A stretch of DNA of 64,000 bases from Devosia sp. Root413D1 (GCF_001425235.1 NZ_LMEA01000008.1:434001-498000); one strand, 5' to 3'. Counted from the stretch's first letter, positions 22,079-32,023 are shown. The notes: generated from the sequence alone by a model not told the origin. Numbers and translations: made by a program.

Positions 22079-22564
22079 ATGAGCACCCTAACGATATCCG
22101 ACCTCAAGACGCCGCGAGCCTTGATCCTGCTGGCGGTTTTCCTTGCCGTGGTGATCGGCGTTGGCGCCGTTATCGGCGTTTCGACCGCCCCGGGCGAATG
22201 GTATGCCGGCCTCGCCAAGCCGCCGTTCAACCCTCCCAACTGGCTGTTCGGCCCGGTCTGGTTTGCGCTTTATGTGCTGATCGCCATCGCCGGCTGGCGC
22301 ACCTTCCTCAGCGAACCCAATGGCCTCGGCATGAAGCTGTGGTTCGGCCAGATGGCGCTGAACTGGCTGTGGTCGCCGGTGTGGTTTTCGCTGCACCTGC
22401 TCTGGCCGGCCTTCATCGTGATCATCGCCATCTTCGCGCTGATCCTCATGTTCATCGCCAATCGCTGGGGCCGTGACCGTGTCTCGGCCTGGCTGTTCGT
22501 GCCCTATGCGGCCTGGGTCGGCTTTGCCAGTCTCCTGAACCTCGCCATCGCCACGCTGAACTAG
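22079..22564 (+). CDS. TspO/MBR family protein
   Basis: 161 residues, five hydrophobic helices. Family marks: WYAGLAKPPFNPPNWLFGPVW between helices 1 and 2, ALNWLWSPVWF, and WVGFASLLNLAIATLN at the end. TspO proteins are outer- or inner-membrane tryptophan-rich sensors that bind porphyrins and modulate tetrapyrrole and stress responses. I chose ATG at 22079 (usual length); a GTG at 22043 overlapping the previous stop is also possible. Confidence 0.93.
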   Translation: MSTLTISDLKTPRALILLAVFLAVVIGVGAVIGVSTAPGEWYAGLAKPPFNPPNWLFGPVWFALYVLIAIAGWRTFLSEPNGLGMKLWFGQMALNWLWSPVWFSLHLLWPAFIVIIAIFALILMFIANRWGRDRVSAWLFVPYAAWVGFASLLNLAIATLN

Positions 22565-22569
22565 CCGGC

Positions 22570-23145
22570 CTAGTGCAATTCCCGCGAGATCGGCTCACCC
22601 AGCGCCAAGCGGGTGAAGCTGACTTCGAGCCCCTCGCCAGTCGGTGAGCAGGTCATCGGGCCGACCTCCACTGTCTCGCCCATGCGGAGGAAGCAGAGCC
22701 GGACCAGTTGCCAGCTGCCATCCGGCTGAAGCAACTGCACCCGCAGCGCTTCGGCATGCCGGGTGAGCCGCAGCGTCACGGCAGCGTCGACCCGTCGATC
22801 GAGCTTCAGCACCGACCAATCCGACTGGTCATCACGGGTCACCACGACCGAAAAGTGCATCGCCCCATCGGTGAACTCGACCCCGCATTTCAGCCAGTTG
22901 TCGCCGTCGACGAACAGCATCGCTCCGGCCTGGTCGTAGAGGCGCTGGTAGTTGGCGGTGAAGCTGAGCTCGAAGCTGAAATCCCCGCTCACCTCGGTGG
23001 CGCGAAAATGCCCGTCGGCGTGCTTGAAGCCGTAGAAGGTGTTGTTCCAGTAGTCGGTCTCCGGGCCCGTCCGCACCACGAGGGTGCCGCCGCGCTCCTC
23101 GTAAAACGGCGGCTGGTTGCGCCAGAAGGTCTTGCCGGTTTTCAT
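22570..23145 (-). CDS. DUF1349 domain protein
   Basis: 191 residues filling one concanavalin-like beta-sandwich of the DUF1349 family: TDYWNNTFYGFKHADGHF, YDQAGAMLFVDGDNWLKCGVE and VEVGPMTCSPTGEGLEVSF are typical. There is no signal peptide, so it is cytosolic. The family is found with carbohydrate genes and its function is unproven. The start is four bases beyond the stop of the upstream acyltransferase gene, so the two form an operon. Confidence 0.85.
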   Translation of the reverse strand: MKTGKTFWRNQPPFYEERGGTLVVRTGPETDYWNNTFYGFKHADGHFRATEVSGDFSFELSFTANYQRLYDQAGAMLFVDGDNWLKCGVEFTDGAMHFSVVVTRDDQSDWSVLKLDRRVDAAVTLRLTRHAEALRVQLLQPDGSWQLVRLCFLRMGETVEVGPMTCSPTGEGLEVSFTRLALGEPISRELH

Positions 23146-23149
23146 CAGG

Positions 23150-24376
23150 TCATTCCGCCGCCGCAGTGATTGTTGCCGAACCGGTGCTGCGCCGCTCCTT
23201 GCCGCGCGCCCACTGAATCATCGGGTTCTCGACCAGATGATACGACAGGTGCGCCACGGTGAAAGTGATGACCGTGATGATGGTACAGGTGACGATGAAG
23301 CGGACGGGATCGGACGACTGCCCGTGGTCGATCTGCGGATCCCAGTAGACCCGCACCAGTTCCAGCACCGGATAGTGCCAGATATAGATGCCGAACGAGA
23401 TCTTCGCGACATAGCGCGTCACCGGGTTGTCGAGCAGTTGGCCGAGCAGCGCGCTCGATGGCGAGGACGAGAGAAACAGCCCGACCGCCAGCACGAACCA
23501 GGGGAAGCCATAGGGCACACCCAGCCAGCCCCAGCCATCGGCGGTCTTGGCCGAAAGCTGCACTTGCATGAGGTAAATGCCCCAGGCGAACGCTGCGAGT
23601 GCGACAAGGTCGAACAGCGCGTGCCGGTACTTCGCCCAGCGCACCTGCAGGCCACCGGCCAGCGCGCCGATGGCGAACATGGCGAAGAAGGCGAACGGGT
23701 TGAAACGCGGCATCCAGTACTTGGCGCCGCCGATCAGCCCGTAATCCCAGCCGCGCTGGTGCGTGTCGACGCGATAGTAGCGGGCGAACAGCCAGTGCGC
23801 GGCGAGCGCCAACCCGATGACCCCCAACCATATCAGGCGCGATTGCCAGCCCTGGCCGCTCCACCGTCCCAGCAAGAACAGCGCGGCAAAACCGAGCGGC
23901 AGCAGCAGGTATGACGTGACCTCGAAGCTGATCGACCACAGCGGCCCGTTCACCTCGACCGGAAACAGCGTGATCCAGTGCCAATCGGCAACCGTGAAGA
24001 TGCCGGCGACGAGCCGCAGCACCAGCTGCCCGTCGAGCACCGCGCCGAACACCGTGATGCTGAGGACGAAGGTGACGAGCAGCGCCAGCCAGAACCCGGG
24101 CAGGATGCGGGCGGCGCGCCGCATGGCATAGACCCGCAGCGATGGCGCCGGCTCACCGCGATCCAGCGCCTGCCAGAACGGCCGCGACAGCAGGAAGCCC
24201 GAGAGGACGAAGAACATCGCCACGCCGAACGTGCCGATCTGCGCGAATACCCGAAACCACTCGACGCCGCCGAGCTGATCCTGCCAGCTCATGCGTTGCG
24301 CCAGATGGTGGAACAGCACCGTGAGGCACGCAGCCGCGCGCACGAAATCGGCGCCATTCAGGCGGTTATCAGTCAT
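23150..24376 (-). CDS. Acyltransferase family 3 membrane protein (OafA-like)
   Basis: 408 residues from ATG 24376, with GAGGGGAA upstream. About ten hydrophobic helices. The N-terminal LNGADFVRAAACLTVLFHHL carries the family's Arg-Ala and catalytic His (FHH); FFVLSGFLLSRPF is the second signature. These enzymes move acyl groups onto surface sugars or lipids. It is in an operon with a DUF1349 gene and divergent from the Popeye-like genes across a 204-base region. Confidence 0.9.
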   Translation of the reverse strand: MTDNRLNGADFVRAAACLTVLFHHLAQRMSWQDQLGGVEWFRVFAQIGTFGVAMFFVLSGFLLSRPFWQALDRGEPAPSLRVYAMRRAARILPGFWLALLVTFVLSITVFGAVLDGQLVLRLVAGIFTVADWHWITLFPVEVNGPLWSISFEVTSYLLLPLGFAALFLLGRWSGQGWQSRLIWLGVIGLALAAHWLFARYYRVDTHQRGWDYGLIGGAKYWMPRFNPFAFFAMFAIGALAGGLQVRWAKYRHALFDLVALAAFAWGIYLMQVQLSAKTADGWGWLGVPYGFPWFVLAVGLFLSSSPSSALLGQLLDNPVTRYVAKISFGIYIWHYPVLELVRVYWDPQIDHGQSSDPVRFIVTCTIITVITFTVAHLSYHLVENPMIQWARGKERRSTGSATITAAAE

Positions 24377-24580
24377 CGGTTCCCCTCGCGTGGCACGCCG
24401 CGTCTGCCGCGCGGTAGTTCGTGCAATCGATTTCATTTGGCACCGCCAAGGGCTGCTGCGCAACCCCCTTGCGCTCGTCGCAGACGCGTCAGCGAACAGG
24501 CGCGGCACGAGCGGAGGTAGCGGTTGACGCGAGGCTGTCGCTGCGTCCTACTGGCGCAATACTTATCGTGTAGAGGCCAA

Positions 24581-25282
24581 ATGATTTTTCAGGATTTTGT
24601 CACACGGATGATGGATCCAAGTCATCTGCTGACTCACGTGCCGTATGCTCTACTTGTCATCTCTATGCTGATGAACGACATGGGCTGGCTTCGTGCTATT
24701 GCCATTGCTGCAGGCATAATACGTATTATCAATCGCGCCTTCTTTGAGATCGACCCGATCATCGTGTTCTGGGAAGTGATCTTCGTCGCGGTGAATGTCG
24801 TTCAACTGTTGATCCTCTGGTACTACGCCAGGCGGCATCGGTTTTCCGAGGACGAGCAGCGTTTCGCCTCGATCATGCCCGCCAGCATCGATCGACGAAC
24901 CGTCCGTCGCTTGCTGCGCCTCTCCAGGCTTCGCCATGCCCACGAGGGCCAGAAGCTGACTGAAGAGGGCAGGGCCGTCAGCGAGCTGGTGTTCATCGCC
25001 GATGGCGTAATGCAGATCGAGCAAGCCGGACGAATCGTCGCCGTGTGTGGACCGGGGGATTTCGTCGGCGAGATGAGCTTTGTCACCGGCGCCCCGGCTT
25101 CGGCCACTGCCATCGCTGCCAAGCCGGTGCGCTACCTCGCTTTCGAACAGACGAGGTTGCGCGCCGCTGTCGAGGCCGACAGTGATCTTCGCCAGGCGCT
25201 CGACGCCAGTCTCAACCACAACCTCGTCGGCAAACTGGCAAAGGCCAACGTCGCTCGTCCTGAGCAGGTCGCTGCAGCCTAG
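24581..25282 (+). CDS. Popeye-domain membrane protein with cNMP-like domain (first of pair)
   Basis: 233 residues from ATG 24581 (AGAGG upstream). Two or three membrane helices (about 20-80) end in FFEIDPIIVFWEVIFVAVNV and the basic exit YYARRHRFSEDE, which closely resembles the transmembrane end of animal Popeye (POPDC) proteins. A cyclic-nucleotide-binding-like beta roll follows. Its phosphate-binding cassette region GDFVGEMSFVTGAPASATA (160-176) lacks the conserved Arg of CAP/PKA. LNHNLVGKLAKAN resembles the Popeye C-terminal helix. Bacterial Popeye relatives are known but unstudied. A paralogue follows 75 bases later. Confidence 0.75.
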   Translation: MIFQDFVTRMMDPSHLLTHVPYALLVISMLMNDMGWLRAIAIAAGIIRIINRAFFEIDPIIVFWEVIFVAVNVVQLLILWYYARRHRFSEDEQRFASIMPASIDRRTVRRLLRLSRLRHAHEGQKLTEEGRAVSELVFIADGVMQIEQAGRIVAVCGPGDFVGEMSFVTGAPASATAIAAKPVRYLAFEQTRLRAAVEADSDLRQALDASLNHNLVGKLAKANVARPEQVAAA

Positions 25283-25357
25283 AACATCGAGCCCCTTGTT
25301 TGTGACAGTGGGAGCGGGCTAGGCCCTCGGTCTCAGTGTTTGCTTTTGCGGTGCACC

Positions 25358-26062
25358 ATGTCGGGCCTGGTTGATCAGTTGTTCGTGGGTTTCACCAACC
25401 CGGTCATCCTGTTTGGGCACTTCACCTACTTCCTGCTGATCGTCTCGATGCTGATGCGGCGCATGGTGTGGCTGAGAAGTTTTGCCGTAGCGTCGGGCGT
25501 CGCCAAGATCGTCTACCGGGCGTTCTTCGTGTTCGATCCGGTGAGTGTCCTGTGGGAAACCGTGTTCGTGCTGGTGAACATCGTCCAGCTCCTGCTGATC
25601 TGGTACTACGAGCGCCACCACCGCTTCACCGACGAGCATCGCCATTTCGTCGACAGCATGCCGCCCAGCGTGGAGCGCCGCGCCCTGAAGCGCCTGCTGG
25701 CCTTTGCCACAGTGCGTGAGGTCCCAGCCGACGAAGTGCTGGTGCGCGAAGGGGAGGTGGTCAAGGACCTGCTCTATGTCGCCAGTGGCGTCGCGCGGAT
25801 CGAGAGCGCCGGCCGGATCATCGCAGTGTGCGGGCCGGGCGATTATCTCGGTGAGATGAGCTTCCTCAGCGGCGAGCCGGCAACCGCCACCGTAGTGGCA
25901 TCCAGGCCGATGCGCGTGCTGGCCTTCGACCAGCAACGGCTGCACGTCGCGGTGGCCTCCGACGCCGCCATCCATCGCGCCATGGAAGCCGGATTGAACC
26001 GCAACCTCGTTGGCAAGCTGGTGCGCGCCAACACGACCAGGGTGGCACCCCTCTCGGCATAG
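25358..26062 (+). CDS. Popeye-domain membrane protein with cNMP-like domain (second of pair)
   Basis: 234 residues from ATG 25358. Same layout as its neighbour: N-terminal helices, [33 protein letters not shown], then a beta roll with [19 protein letters not shown], again without the cassette Arg, and the terminal helix [13 protein letters not shown]. The two are clearly paralogous over their whole length. Probably an inner-membrane sensor that oligomerises with its neighbour; ligand unknown. It lies 56 bases ahead of guaA. Confidence 0.75.
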   Translation: MSGLVDQLFVGFTNPVILFGHFTYFLLIVSMLMRRMVWLRSFAVASGVAKIVYRAFFVFDPVSVLWETVFVLVNIVQLLLIWYYERHHRFTDEHRHFVDSMPPSVERRALKRLLAFATVREVPADEVLVREGEVVKDLLYVASGVARIESAGRIIAVCGPGDYLGEMSFLSGEPATATVVASRPMRVLAFDQQRLHVAVASDAAIHRAMEAGLNRNLVGKLVRANTTRVAPLSA

Positions 26063-26118
26063 GTGCCTTGACCGGGAGGAGGCTTGCACAATCCCCGTCC
26101 GGGCTTTATTTCCCCGCC

Positions 26119-27687
26119 ATGACAGACATCGCCGCCGCCCCCGCCGAGTCCATTCTCATCATCGATTTCGGGTCCCAGGTGACCCAGCTGATCGCGCGCC
26201 GTCTGCGCGAGACTGGCGTCTACTGCGAAATCCATCCGTTCCAGAGCGCCGCCGAGGCCTTCGCCCGGCTGCAGCCGCAGGGCGTGATCTTTTCGGGCGG
26301 TCCTGCCTCGGTGACCGACGAGGGCAGCCCCCGCGCGCCGCAGGAAGTGTTCGATTCGGGCGTGCCGATCCTCGCCATCTGCTATGGCCAGCAGACCCTG
26401 GCGCTGCAGCAGGGCGGCAAGGTCGAAGGCGGCCACGCCCGCGAGTTCGGCCGCGCCGATGTCGAGATCAAGGAGCAGAGCCCGCTGTTCGATGGCTTCT
26501 GGAAAGTCGGCGGCCGTTACCCGGTGTGGATGAGCCACGGCGACCGCGTCACCGAGCTGCCCGAGGGCTTTACCGTCATCGGCACCTCAGAGAACGCGCC
26601 GTTCGCCATCGCGGTCAACGAGCGCAAGCGCTACTACACCACCATGTTCCACCCCGAGGTGGTGCACACTCCCGATGGCGGCAAGCTCCTCCAATCCTTC
26701 GTGCACAACATCGTCGGGCTCAAGTCCGACTGGACCATGTCGGCCTATCGCCAGCGCGCTGTCGACAAGATCCGCGCCCAGGTCGGCAAGGGCAGGGTGA
26801 TCTGCGCGCTCTCGGGCGGCGTCGACAGCTCGGTCGCGGCGATCCTTATCCATGAAGCGATCGGCGACCAGCTGACCTGCGTGTTCGTCGATCACGGCCT
26901 GATGCGGATGAACGAGGCCGACGAAGTGGTCTCGATGTTCCGCGACCACTACAATATCCCGCTCGTTCATGTTGACGCCGCCGACAAGTTCATCGGTGCG
27001 CTCGAGGGCGAGGCGGACCCCGAGACCAAGCGCAAGACCATCGGCCGGCTGTTCATCGAAGTGTTCGAGGAAGAGGCCAAGAAGCTCGGCGGTGCGCAGT
27101 TCCTGGCGCAGGGCACGCTCTACCCCGATGTGATCGAGAGCGTCAGCTTCTCGGGCGGCCCGTCGGTCACCATCAAGTCGCACCACAATGTCGGCGGCCT
27201 GCCTGATCGTATGAACATGCAACTGGTCGAGCCGCTGCGGGAGCTGTTCAAGGACGAAGTCCGGGCGCTCGGCCGCGAACTCGGCTTGCCCGACCGCTTC
27301 GTCGGCCGCCACCCGTTCCCGGGCCCCGGCCTCGCCATCCGCCTGCCGGGCGGGGTAACCCGCGACAAGCTCGACATCCTCCGCCGCGCCGACGCCATCT
27401 ATCTTGACGAGATCAGGAAGGCCGGGCTCTACGACAAGATCTGGCAGGCCTTCGCCGTGCTGCTGCCGGTGCAGACCGTCGGCGTGATGGGCGATGGCCG
27501 CACCTACGAGTTCGTGTGCGCGCTGCGCGCCGTCACCTCGGTCGACGGCATGACCGCGGATTTCTTCCCCTACGACATGAACTTCCTCGGCCGCGCCGCC
27601 ACCCGTATCATCAACGAAGTGCGCGGCATCAACCGGGTGGTCTACGACGTGACGTCAAAGCCGCCCGGCACCATCGAGTGGGAGTGA
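26119..27687 (+). CDS. guaA: GMP synthase (glutamine-hydrolysing)
   Basis: Converts XMP to GMP with ATP and glutamine. 522 residues. The glutaminase domain has Cys88 in AICYGQQ and the His in MFHPEVVHT; the ATP-pyrophosphatase loop is SGGVDSS (about residue 234); the C-terminal dimerisation domain ends in the invariant [12 protein letters not shown] 26119 is chosen over an upstream in-frame start because the family begins close to ILIIDFGSQ. The last codons overlap a GTG for the following fucosidase. Confidence 0.97.
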   Translation: MTDIAAAPAESILIIDFGSQVTQLIARRLRETGVYCEIHPFQSAAEAFARLQPQGVIFSGGPASVTDEGSPRAPQEVFDSGVPILAICYGQQTLALQQGGKVEGGHAREFGRADVEIKEQSPLFDGFWKVGGRYPVWMSHGDRVTELPEGFTVIGTSENAPFAIAVNERKRYYTTMFHPEVVHTPDGGKLLQSFVHNIVGLKSDWTMSAYRQRAVDKIRAQVGKGRVICALSGGVDSSVAAILIHEAIGDQLTCVFVDHGLMRMNEADEVVSMFRDHYNIPLVHVDAADKFIGALEGEADPETKRKTIGRLFIEVFEEEAKKLGGAQFLAQGTLYPDVIESVSFSGGPSVTIKSHHNVGGLPDRMNMQLVEPLRELFKDEVRALGRELGLPDRFVGRHPFPGPGLAIRLPGGVTRDKLDILRRADAIYLDEIRKAGLYDKIWQAFAVLLPVQTVGVMGDGRTYEFVCALRAVTSVDGMTADFFPYDMNFLGRAATRIINEVRGINRVVYDVTSKPPGTIEWE

Positions 27688-29084
27688 GTTCGCTAAGCCG
27701 CATCGCCGAGGCCTCGTCGGTTCGGCCGACGCCGCGGCAACTGGCCTGGCAGCAGCTGGAATTCTACGGCTTCATCCATTTCGGCATGAACACCATGACC
27801 GATCGGGAATGGGGCCTCGGGCACGAGGATCCCGCCCTGTTCGATCCGGCGCAGCTGGATGCGGACCAGTGGGTCGAGAGCCTCGCCTCGGCCGGCATGC
27901 GCGGCCTGATCCTCACCTGCAAGCACCATGACGGGTACTGCCTGTGGCCGAGTGCGGTCACGCGGCACTCGGTGGCGTCCAGCCCGTGGAGGGTTGGCGG
28001 TGGGGACCTGGTGGCGGAAGTCTCGGCGGCCTGCGCGCGTCGTGGCATGAAGTTCGGCGTCTACCTGTCCCCATGGGACCGCACCGAGCCTGCGTACGGC
28101 ACCGGGGTCGGCTACGACGACTTTTTCGTCGCGCAACTGCGGGAACTGCTCTCGGGCTATGGCCCGATCTTCTCGGTCTGGTTCGATGGCGCCAACGGCG
28201 AAGGCGCCACCGGGAGGAAGCAGTATTACGACTGGGACCGCTACTTTGCCGTGGTCCGGGAGTTGCAGCCCGATGCGGTGATCAGCGTCTGCGGCCCCGA
28301 CGTGCGCTGGTGCGGCAACGAGGCCGGGCACACCCGGCCCAACGAGTGGAGCGTGGTGCCTGCCTCGCTGCGGGACGCCGAACGCACCGCGTCAAACTCG
28401 CAGCAGGTCGATGACGGCAGGTTCTCGCGCCTCGTGCGTTCGGACGAACAGGACCTGGGGAGCCGGGCGGCCATCGGCGCCTCGAGCGATCAGCTCGTCT
28501 GGTACCCCGCCGAGGTGAATACCTCGATCCGGCCGGGTTGGTTTCACCACGCCAGGGAAGACGCCGAGGTCCGCTCCGCCGACGAGCTGTTCGACATCTA
28601 CCGCGCATCCGTCGGCGGCAACGCCACGTTCCTGCTCAACGTGCCGCCGGACCGCGCCGGCCTCGTCAGTGCGGCAGATCGGCTCGTGCTGTCGCAATTG
28701 GGAAAGCGCATTACGGGCCTCTACGACGCCGACATCGCCCCAGCGGCCACCGTGTCGCCCGCTGGAGCCCTGGACCAGGAAGGCGCATGGATCGTCGACT
28801 CCACCGGCGCCAGCCTCGTTCTGTCGTGGCCGGAGCCGAGGCGGATCGCTGGCGTGATCGTCGATGAGGACATCGCCCTGGGCCAGCAGGTCGAACGACT
28901 TCAGGTGGAGGTCCGAACATCAGGTGATCGATGGCTTCCGGTCGCCGAGTGCGGCTCGGTCGGTTATCGCCGGATCATCTCGTTCCCCGCCGTGGAGACC
29001 GACGTGGTCAGGCTGTCGGTCACCGCCGCGCGGGGGCCGGCACGACTGCGAAGCCGGGTCTTGCAGGCCGGGGAGGCTGGCTGA
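27684..29084 (+). CDS. GH29 alpha-L-fucosidase
   Basis: About 466 residues. GH29 catalytic domain: [31 protein letters not shown], then [12 protein letters not shown] with the nucleophile Asp (near residue 168) and [17 protein letters not shown] beta-sandwich C-terminal domain follows ([18 protein letters not shown]). It releases L-fucose from glycans. There is no signal peptide, so it acts in the cytoplasm on imported oligosaccharides. Start is probably GTG 27684, overlapping the guaA stop (GTGA); GTG 27678 is alternative. Confidence 0.88.
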   Translation: MSSLSRIAEASSVRPTPRQLAWQQLEFYGFIHFGMNTMTDREWGLGHEDPALFDPAQLDADQWVESLASAGMRGLILTCKHHDGYCLWPSAVTRHSVASSPWRVGGGDLVAEVSAACARRGMKFGVYLSPWDRTEPAYGTGVGYDDFFVAQLRELLSGYGPIFSVWFDGANGEGATGRKQYYDWDRYFAVVRELQPDAVISVCGPDVRWCGNEAGHTRPNEWSVVPASLRDAERTASNSQQVDDGRFSRLVRSDEQDLGSRAAIGASSDQLVWYPAEVNTSIRPGWFHHAREDAEVRSADELFDIYRASVGGNATFLLNVPPDRAGLVSAADRLVLSQLGKRITGLYDADIAPAATVSPAGALDQEGAWIVDSTGASLVLSWPEPRRIAGVIVDEDIALGQQVERLQVEVRTSGDRWLPVAECGSVGYRRIISFPAVETDVVRLSVTAARGPARLRSRVLQAGEAG

Positions 29085-29088
29085 TCTC

Positions 29089-29487
29089 ATGGAGCAGGAC
29101 CGTCCAGACGGGGTCTCGGCCCGCATGGTGCGCCTCGGGTATCTCGTCGCTGGCTTCGCCCTTCTCGCGCTCGGCATCATCGGCGCTTTCCTGCCGCTGA
29201 TGCCGACGACCATCTTCGTCATTCTTGCCGCCGGCTGCTTTGCCCGCTCCAATCGCCGGGTCGAGGCATGGTTGCTCAATCACAAGAGTTTCGGCCCGAC
29301 CATCAAGGCCTGGCGGGCCGAGGGCGCCATCTCGCGGCACGGCAAGTCGCTGGCCACGGGCGGCATGGTGCTCGGCTATGTGCTGTTCCTGATCGGCGCG
29401 CGCCCCGACCTGCCGCTGGCGCTCTTCGTCCTCACGGTCTTCGTCGCCTGCGCCTGGTACGTGCTGTCGCGGCCTGAGCCGTCGTGA
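29089..29487 (+). CDS. YbaN family (DUF454) inner-membrane protein
   Basis: 132 residues. Signature LGIIGAFLPLMPTTIFVILAA with CFARSNRRVEAWLLNHKSFG after the first helix pair, then two more helices (GMVLGYVLFLIGA, ALFVLTVFVACAWYVL). Function of YbaN proteins is unknown. It starts four bases after the fucosidase, in the same transcript. Confidence 0.9.
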   Translation: MEQDRPDGVSARMVRLGYLVAGFALLALGIIGAFLPLMPTTIFVILAAGCFARSNRRVEAWLLNHKSFGPTIKAWRAEGAISRHGKSLATGGMVLGYVLFLIGARPDLPLALFVLTVFVACAWYVLSRPEPS

Positions 29488-29595
29488 TGCCCGAGGGCGC
29501 AGCCGGGCTTTAGCACGCGGCCACATAGAGTGTTTCGCGGCCCTCGGGGCACCGTGAGGCCTCAGTAGAAGGGGCCATCGTCGGTAGGTGTCCGG

Positions 29596-29985
29596 CTATG
29601 CGTCCTTCCTCATCAGTGCGTCCTGGCTCGTCAGCGGCCCGAAAAAGCCGATGACGCGGGTTACTCGCTTCTGGTTGGGGTCGAGGAAGGCGATGTCCAA
29701 ACCCTCGGGGAGAGACGATCCGTCGAGCATCACAAACTTCCAGGCAAAGCGCGCGACCCCATGATGAACATCCACATCGCTCGTCCGAACAATCCGGGCG
29801 CCGGGATGCCTGGTCTGAATGCTGGCGATATGCGCGAGCAGCTCTTCCGCACCAGCGGCATGGACCGTGGGATCGGTGTAAGTGGCGCCATCGCCCCATA
29901 TCGGCAGCAGTAACTCTCGTCGCTGCTGGGCATCTTCTCGAGACCACGCGGCGCAGTACCTATCGACGAGCAGCGGCAACGACAT
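29596..29985 (-). CDS. SnoaL/NTF2-like fold protein
   Basis: 129 residues forming one NTF2-like alpha+beta barrel: LVDRYCAAWSREDAQQRREL, GATYTDPTVHAAGAEELLAHI, VHHGVARFAWKFVMLDG, EGLDIAFLDPNQKRVTRVIGFF. Small proteins of this fold bind or isomerise hydrophobic ligands. The ATG at 29985 lies inside the end of the upstream reductase gene (26-base overlap), so the two are cotranslated. Confidence 0.8.
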   Translation of the reverse strand: MSLPLLVDRYCAAWSREDAQQRRELLLPIWGDGATYTDPTVHAAGAEELLAHIASIQTRHPGARIVRTSDVDVHHGVARFAWKFVMLDGSSLPEGLDIAFLDPNQKRVTRVIGFFGPLTSQDALMRKDA

Positions 29986-30877
29986 TCTGTGTGCCTCCGG
30001 ACTTTCCCATGAATTGCGATAACGCCGCGAAATCATCCTGCAGGTGGCCAGCGGCAATCGCCCTTTGGAACATCGCGTCGTAAGCGTCGACCACCGAGCG
30101 GTCGATCGCGCGGGCGTCCATAACCTCCAGCAGGTGCTGGAATGCGCTGTAGTGCGGGGAGATCGACGAGAGCGTCTCGTCGTCGCTGGCAAAGCGGCCG
30201 GCTTTCGTCCGCTTGATGAGGTCGGCGACGAGGCCATCGACAACAGGCGCTGTTGCGCTCCACTGCCTCGCCAGCTCGCTGAGGTCGATCTCTTCGGCTT
30301 GGCTCACCGCGATTGCATGGAGAGCTCCGAACAGCGCGCCCCACATCAGCGCCAGCAGCGCGCTGTCGAGTGCATTGGCCCGCCCCGGGTCGTCCCCGAC
30401 ATGCTGAACATTGCCGCCCAGGGCACGAAACATGTCCGGGTTCGCGTCGAAGCTCGGCCTTGGTCCCGAGATCAGGATCGTGCCGGCCTCGGTGCCGATG
30501 AAATCCGGTGTGGCCATCATCGCGCCGTCGAGGTAGCTGGCCCCGTGCCCAGCAAACCAGTTATGAGCCTCGCGCGCTCCACCCGGCGTTCCGGAGGTGA
30601 GTTGCACGATCAGCTTGCCGCGTAGGGCCGAGGCAACAGCATCGTCGCGTAGGAGGGCGGCAGCCGCCTCATAGTCGGTTACGCACACGATGATGATCTC
30701 AGCCGCACTGACGACCTCCGGGATGGACGCCGCGACGGTGGCGCCGAGCGCGGCCAGCGCTTCAGCCTTTGGCTTCGTCCTGTTCCAGACCGTAGTCCGG
30801 TATCCTGACTCAAGCAGGGCTCGGGCGAGAGCCGATCCCATACGACCCGTTCCTACGACACCGATTGAAAGCTTCAT
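29960..30877 (-). CDS. NADPH-dependent 6-phosphogluconate dehydrogenase-like / imine reductase-like oxidoreductase
   Basis: 305 residues. The N-terminal Rossmann domain opens with GVVGTGRMGSALARALLESG and has WNRTKPKAEAL at the second strand end, the Arg being typical of NADPH use. The all-helical C-terminal domain (ALMWGALFGALHAIAVSQAE) is the type that forms imine reductase dimers. The Lys of classic beta-hydroxyacid dehydrogenases is not obvious, which favours an imine reductase-like group. It is divergent from an HxlR regulator across 54 bases. Confidence 0.85.
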   Translation of the reverse strand: MKLSIGVVGTGRMGSALARALLESGYRTTVWNRTKPKAEALAALGATVAASIPEVVSAAEIIIVCVTDYEAAAALLRDDAVASALRGKLIVQLTSGTPGGAREAHNWFAGHGASYLDGAMMATPDFIGTEAGTILISGPRPSFDANPDMFRALGGNVQHVGDDPGRANALDSALLALMWGALFGALHAIAVSQAEEIDLSELARQWSATAPVVDGLVADLIKRTKAGRFASDDETLSSISPHYSAFQHLLEVMDARAIDRSVVDAYDAMFQRAIAAGHLQDDFAALSQFMGKSGGTQNVVAAARR

Positions 30878-30931
30878 TGCAACACCCCATCTCGATTGCT
30901 TGCCGGTGACGCAGAGCTGGGGTGCGGGGCG

Positions 30932-31348
30932 ATGAGCGCCAATACGCACGGCGGCGTAAGTGGTTACCTCTGGGTAAGGGAAGATGAGATGCCTGCGGAA
31001 AATGGATTCTCGACGGCGATGAGGATGGTCTCCGGCAAGTGGAAGATAGATATCCTCTGCGAACTCGGAGCAGCGCCACGCAGGTTCGGCCGGTTGCGGC
31101 AGTCGATTCCGGCGATCAGTGAAAAGGTGCTGACGCAGCACCTTCGGGAACTGGAGGCTGACGGGCTGGTGCACCGAACGGTCCATCCCGGATCGTCGAT
31201 AAAAGTGGTCTATTCGCTGACCGAGAGCGGAGCGGCGCTCAATGCCGGAGCGGCGGGGCTATGCAGCTGGGGTGAGCAATTCCCTTCCCCCACCCGTGTT
31301 GCGCAATCCGGCAACGTCGGGGCGCCCTCGAGCTGCTCGGTCCGCTAG
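30932..31348 (+). CDS. HxlR family transcriptional regulator
   Basis: 138 residues from ATG 30932; ATG 30989 is a plausible shorter start with GGGAAG upstream. Winged-helix HxlR domain: MRMVSGKWKIDILCELG, RRFGRLRQSIPAISEKVLTQ, HLRELEADGLVHR, KVVYSLTESG. These small dimers often sense electrophiles or oxidants and control the divergent gene. The neighbour is the reductase at 29960-30877, its probable target. Confidence 0.9.
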   Translation: MSANTHGGVSGYLWVREDEMPAENGFSTAMRMVSGKWKIDILCELGAAPRRFGRLRQSIPAISEKVLTQHLRELEADGLVHRTVHPGSSIKVVYSLTESGAALNAGAAGLCSWGEQFPSPTRVAQSGNVGAPSSCSVR

Positions 31349-31394
31349 CAATCGCATCGGGCAGCGGTGCGTGCACCCGCGCCGACCACTGCTG

Positions 31395-31814
31395 TCAGCC
31401 CTTCACCCGAATGCTCACATTGCCGCTGCCGTGCTGCAGCACCAGGTTGTAGAGCCGGCGGGCGTTCTCGGGGGAGAGGCGGACGCAGCCATGCGAGGCG
31501 ACGCGTCCCAGGCGCTTGGTGTCATAGGTGCCATGAATGGCGTAGCCGCCGCGAAAGAAGATCGAATACGGCATCGGCGACCAGTCGTATTTCTTGGAAT
31601 AGTACTCCTTGTACATCCGCTGTACGCCATAGCTGCCCTTGGGCGTGGTGTAGCCTTTGCGGCCGGTAGAAACGTCGAAACTGTATTTCGTCGCGCCGCC
31701 CACCGACACCCGCATGTGCTGATCCGATAGGTCGATGACGATGGAGACGTTGGCGGCGGCGGCGGGTGTTGCAATGGCGAGAAAGGCAACAAGCAGTAAA
31801 ACGCGGCTGAACAT
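31395..31814 (-). CDS. L,D-transpeptidase (YkuD domain)
   Basis: 139 residues: signal peptide (MFSRVLLLVAFLAIATPAAA), then a minimal YkuD catalytic domain. Active-site motif YAIHGT (His94) and SHGCVRL with nucleophile Cys110. It cross-links peptidoglycan 3-3 or attaches proteins to it in the periplasm. There is no LysM or other binding domain. Monocistronic. Confidence 0.93.
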   Translation of the reverse strand: MFSRVLLLVAFLAIATPAAAANVSIVIDLSDQHMRVSVGGATKYSFDVSTGRKGYTTPKGSYGVQRMYKEYYSKKYDWSPMPYSIFFRGGYAIHGTYDTKRLGRVASHGCVRLSPENARRLYNLVLQHGSGNVSIRVKG

Positions 31815-32023
31815 CTTGATGAACTCGAACTGGCGCTGTCGAAAGCTTCGCGCCAGCCCGTTGCAGACAGATTAATTTGCTTGCTTGCATCTGCAACTTC
31901 ACGCGCTCGTGACCCCTGGTGAGCATGGCGTGTCCGTTGGGAACACCCGCGTCTGCGGGTTTGCATTCGCGCGGACGCCTCACTATGGTGCGCCGAAATT
32001 CGACCCCGTTTCACTTGAGCTTC

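Noticed and set aside
31935-31965. Small ACCCGC-GTCT-GCGGGT hairpin upstream of the TPR gene
   Set aside because: Only six base pairs and no clear T tract; not enough to call a terminator or riboswitch.
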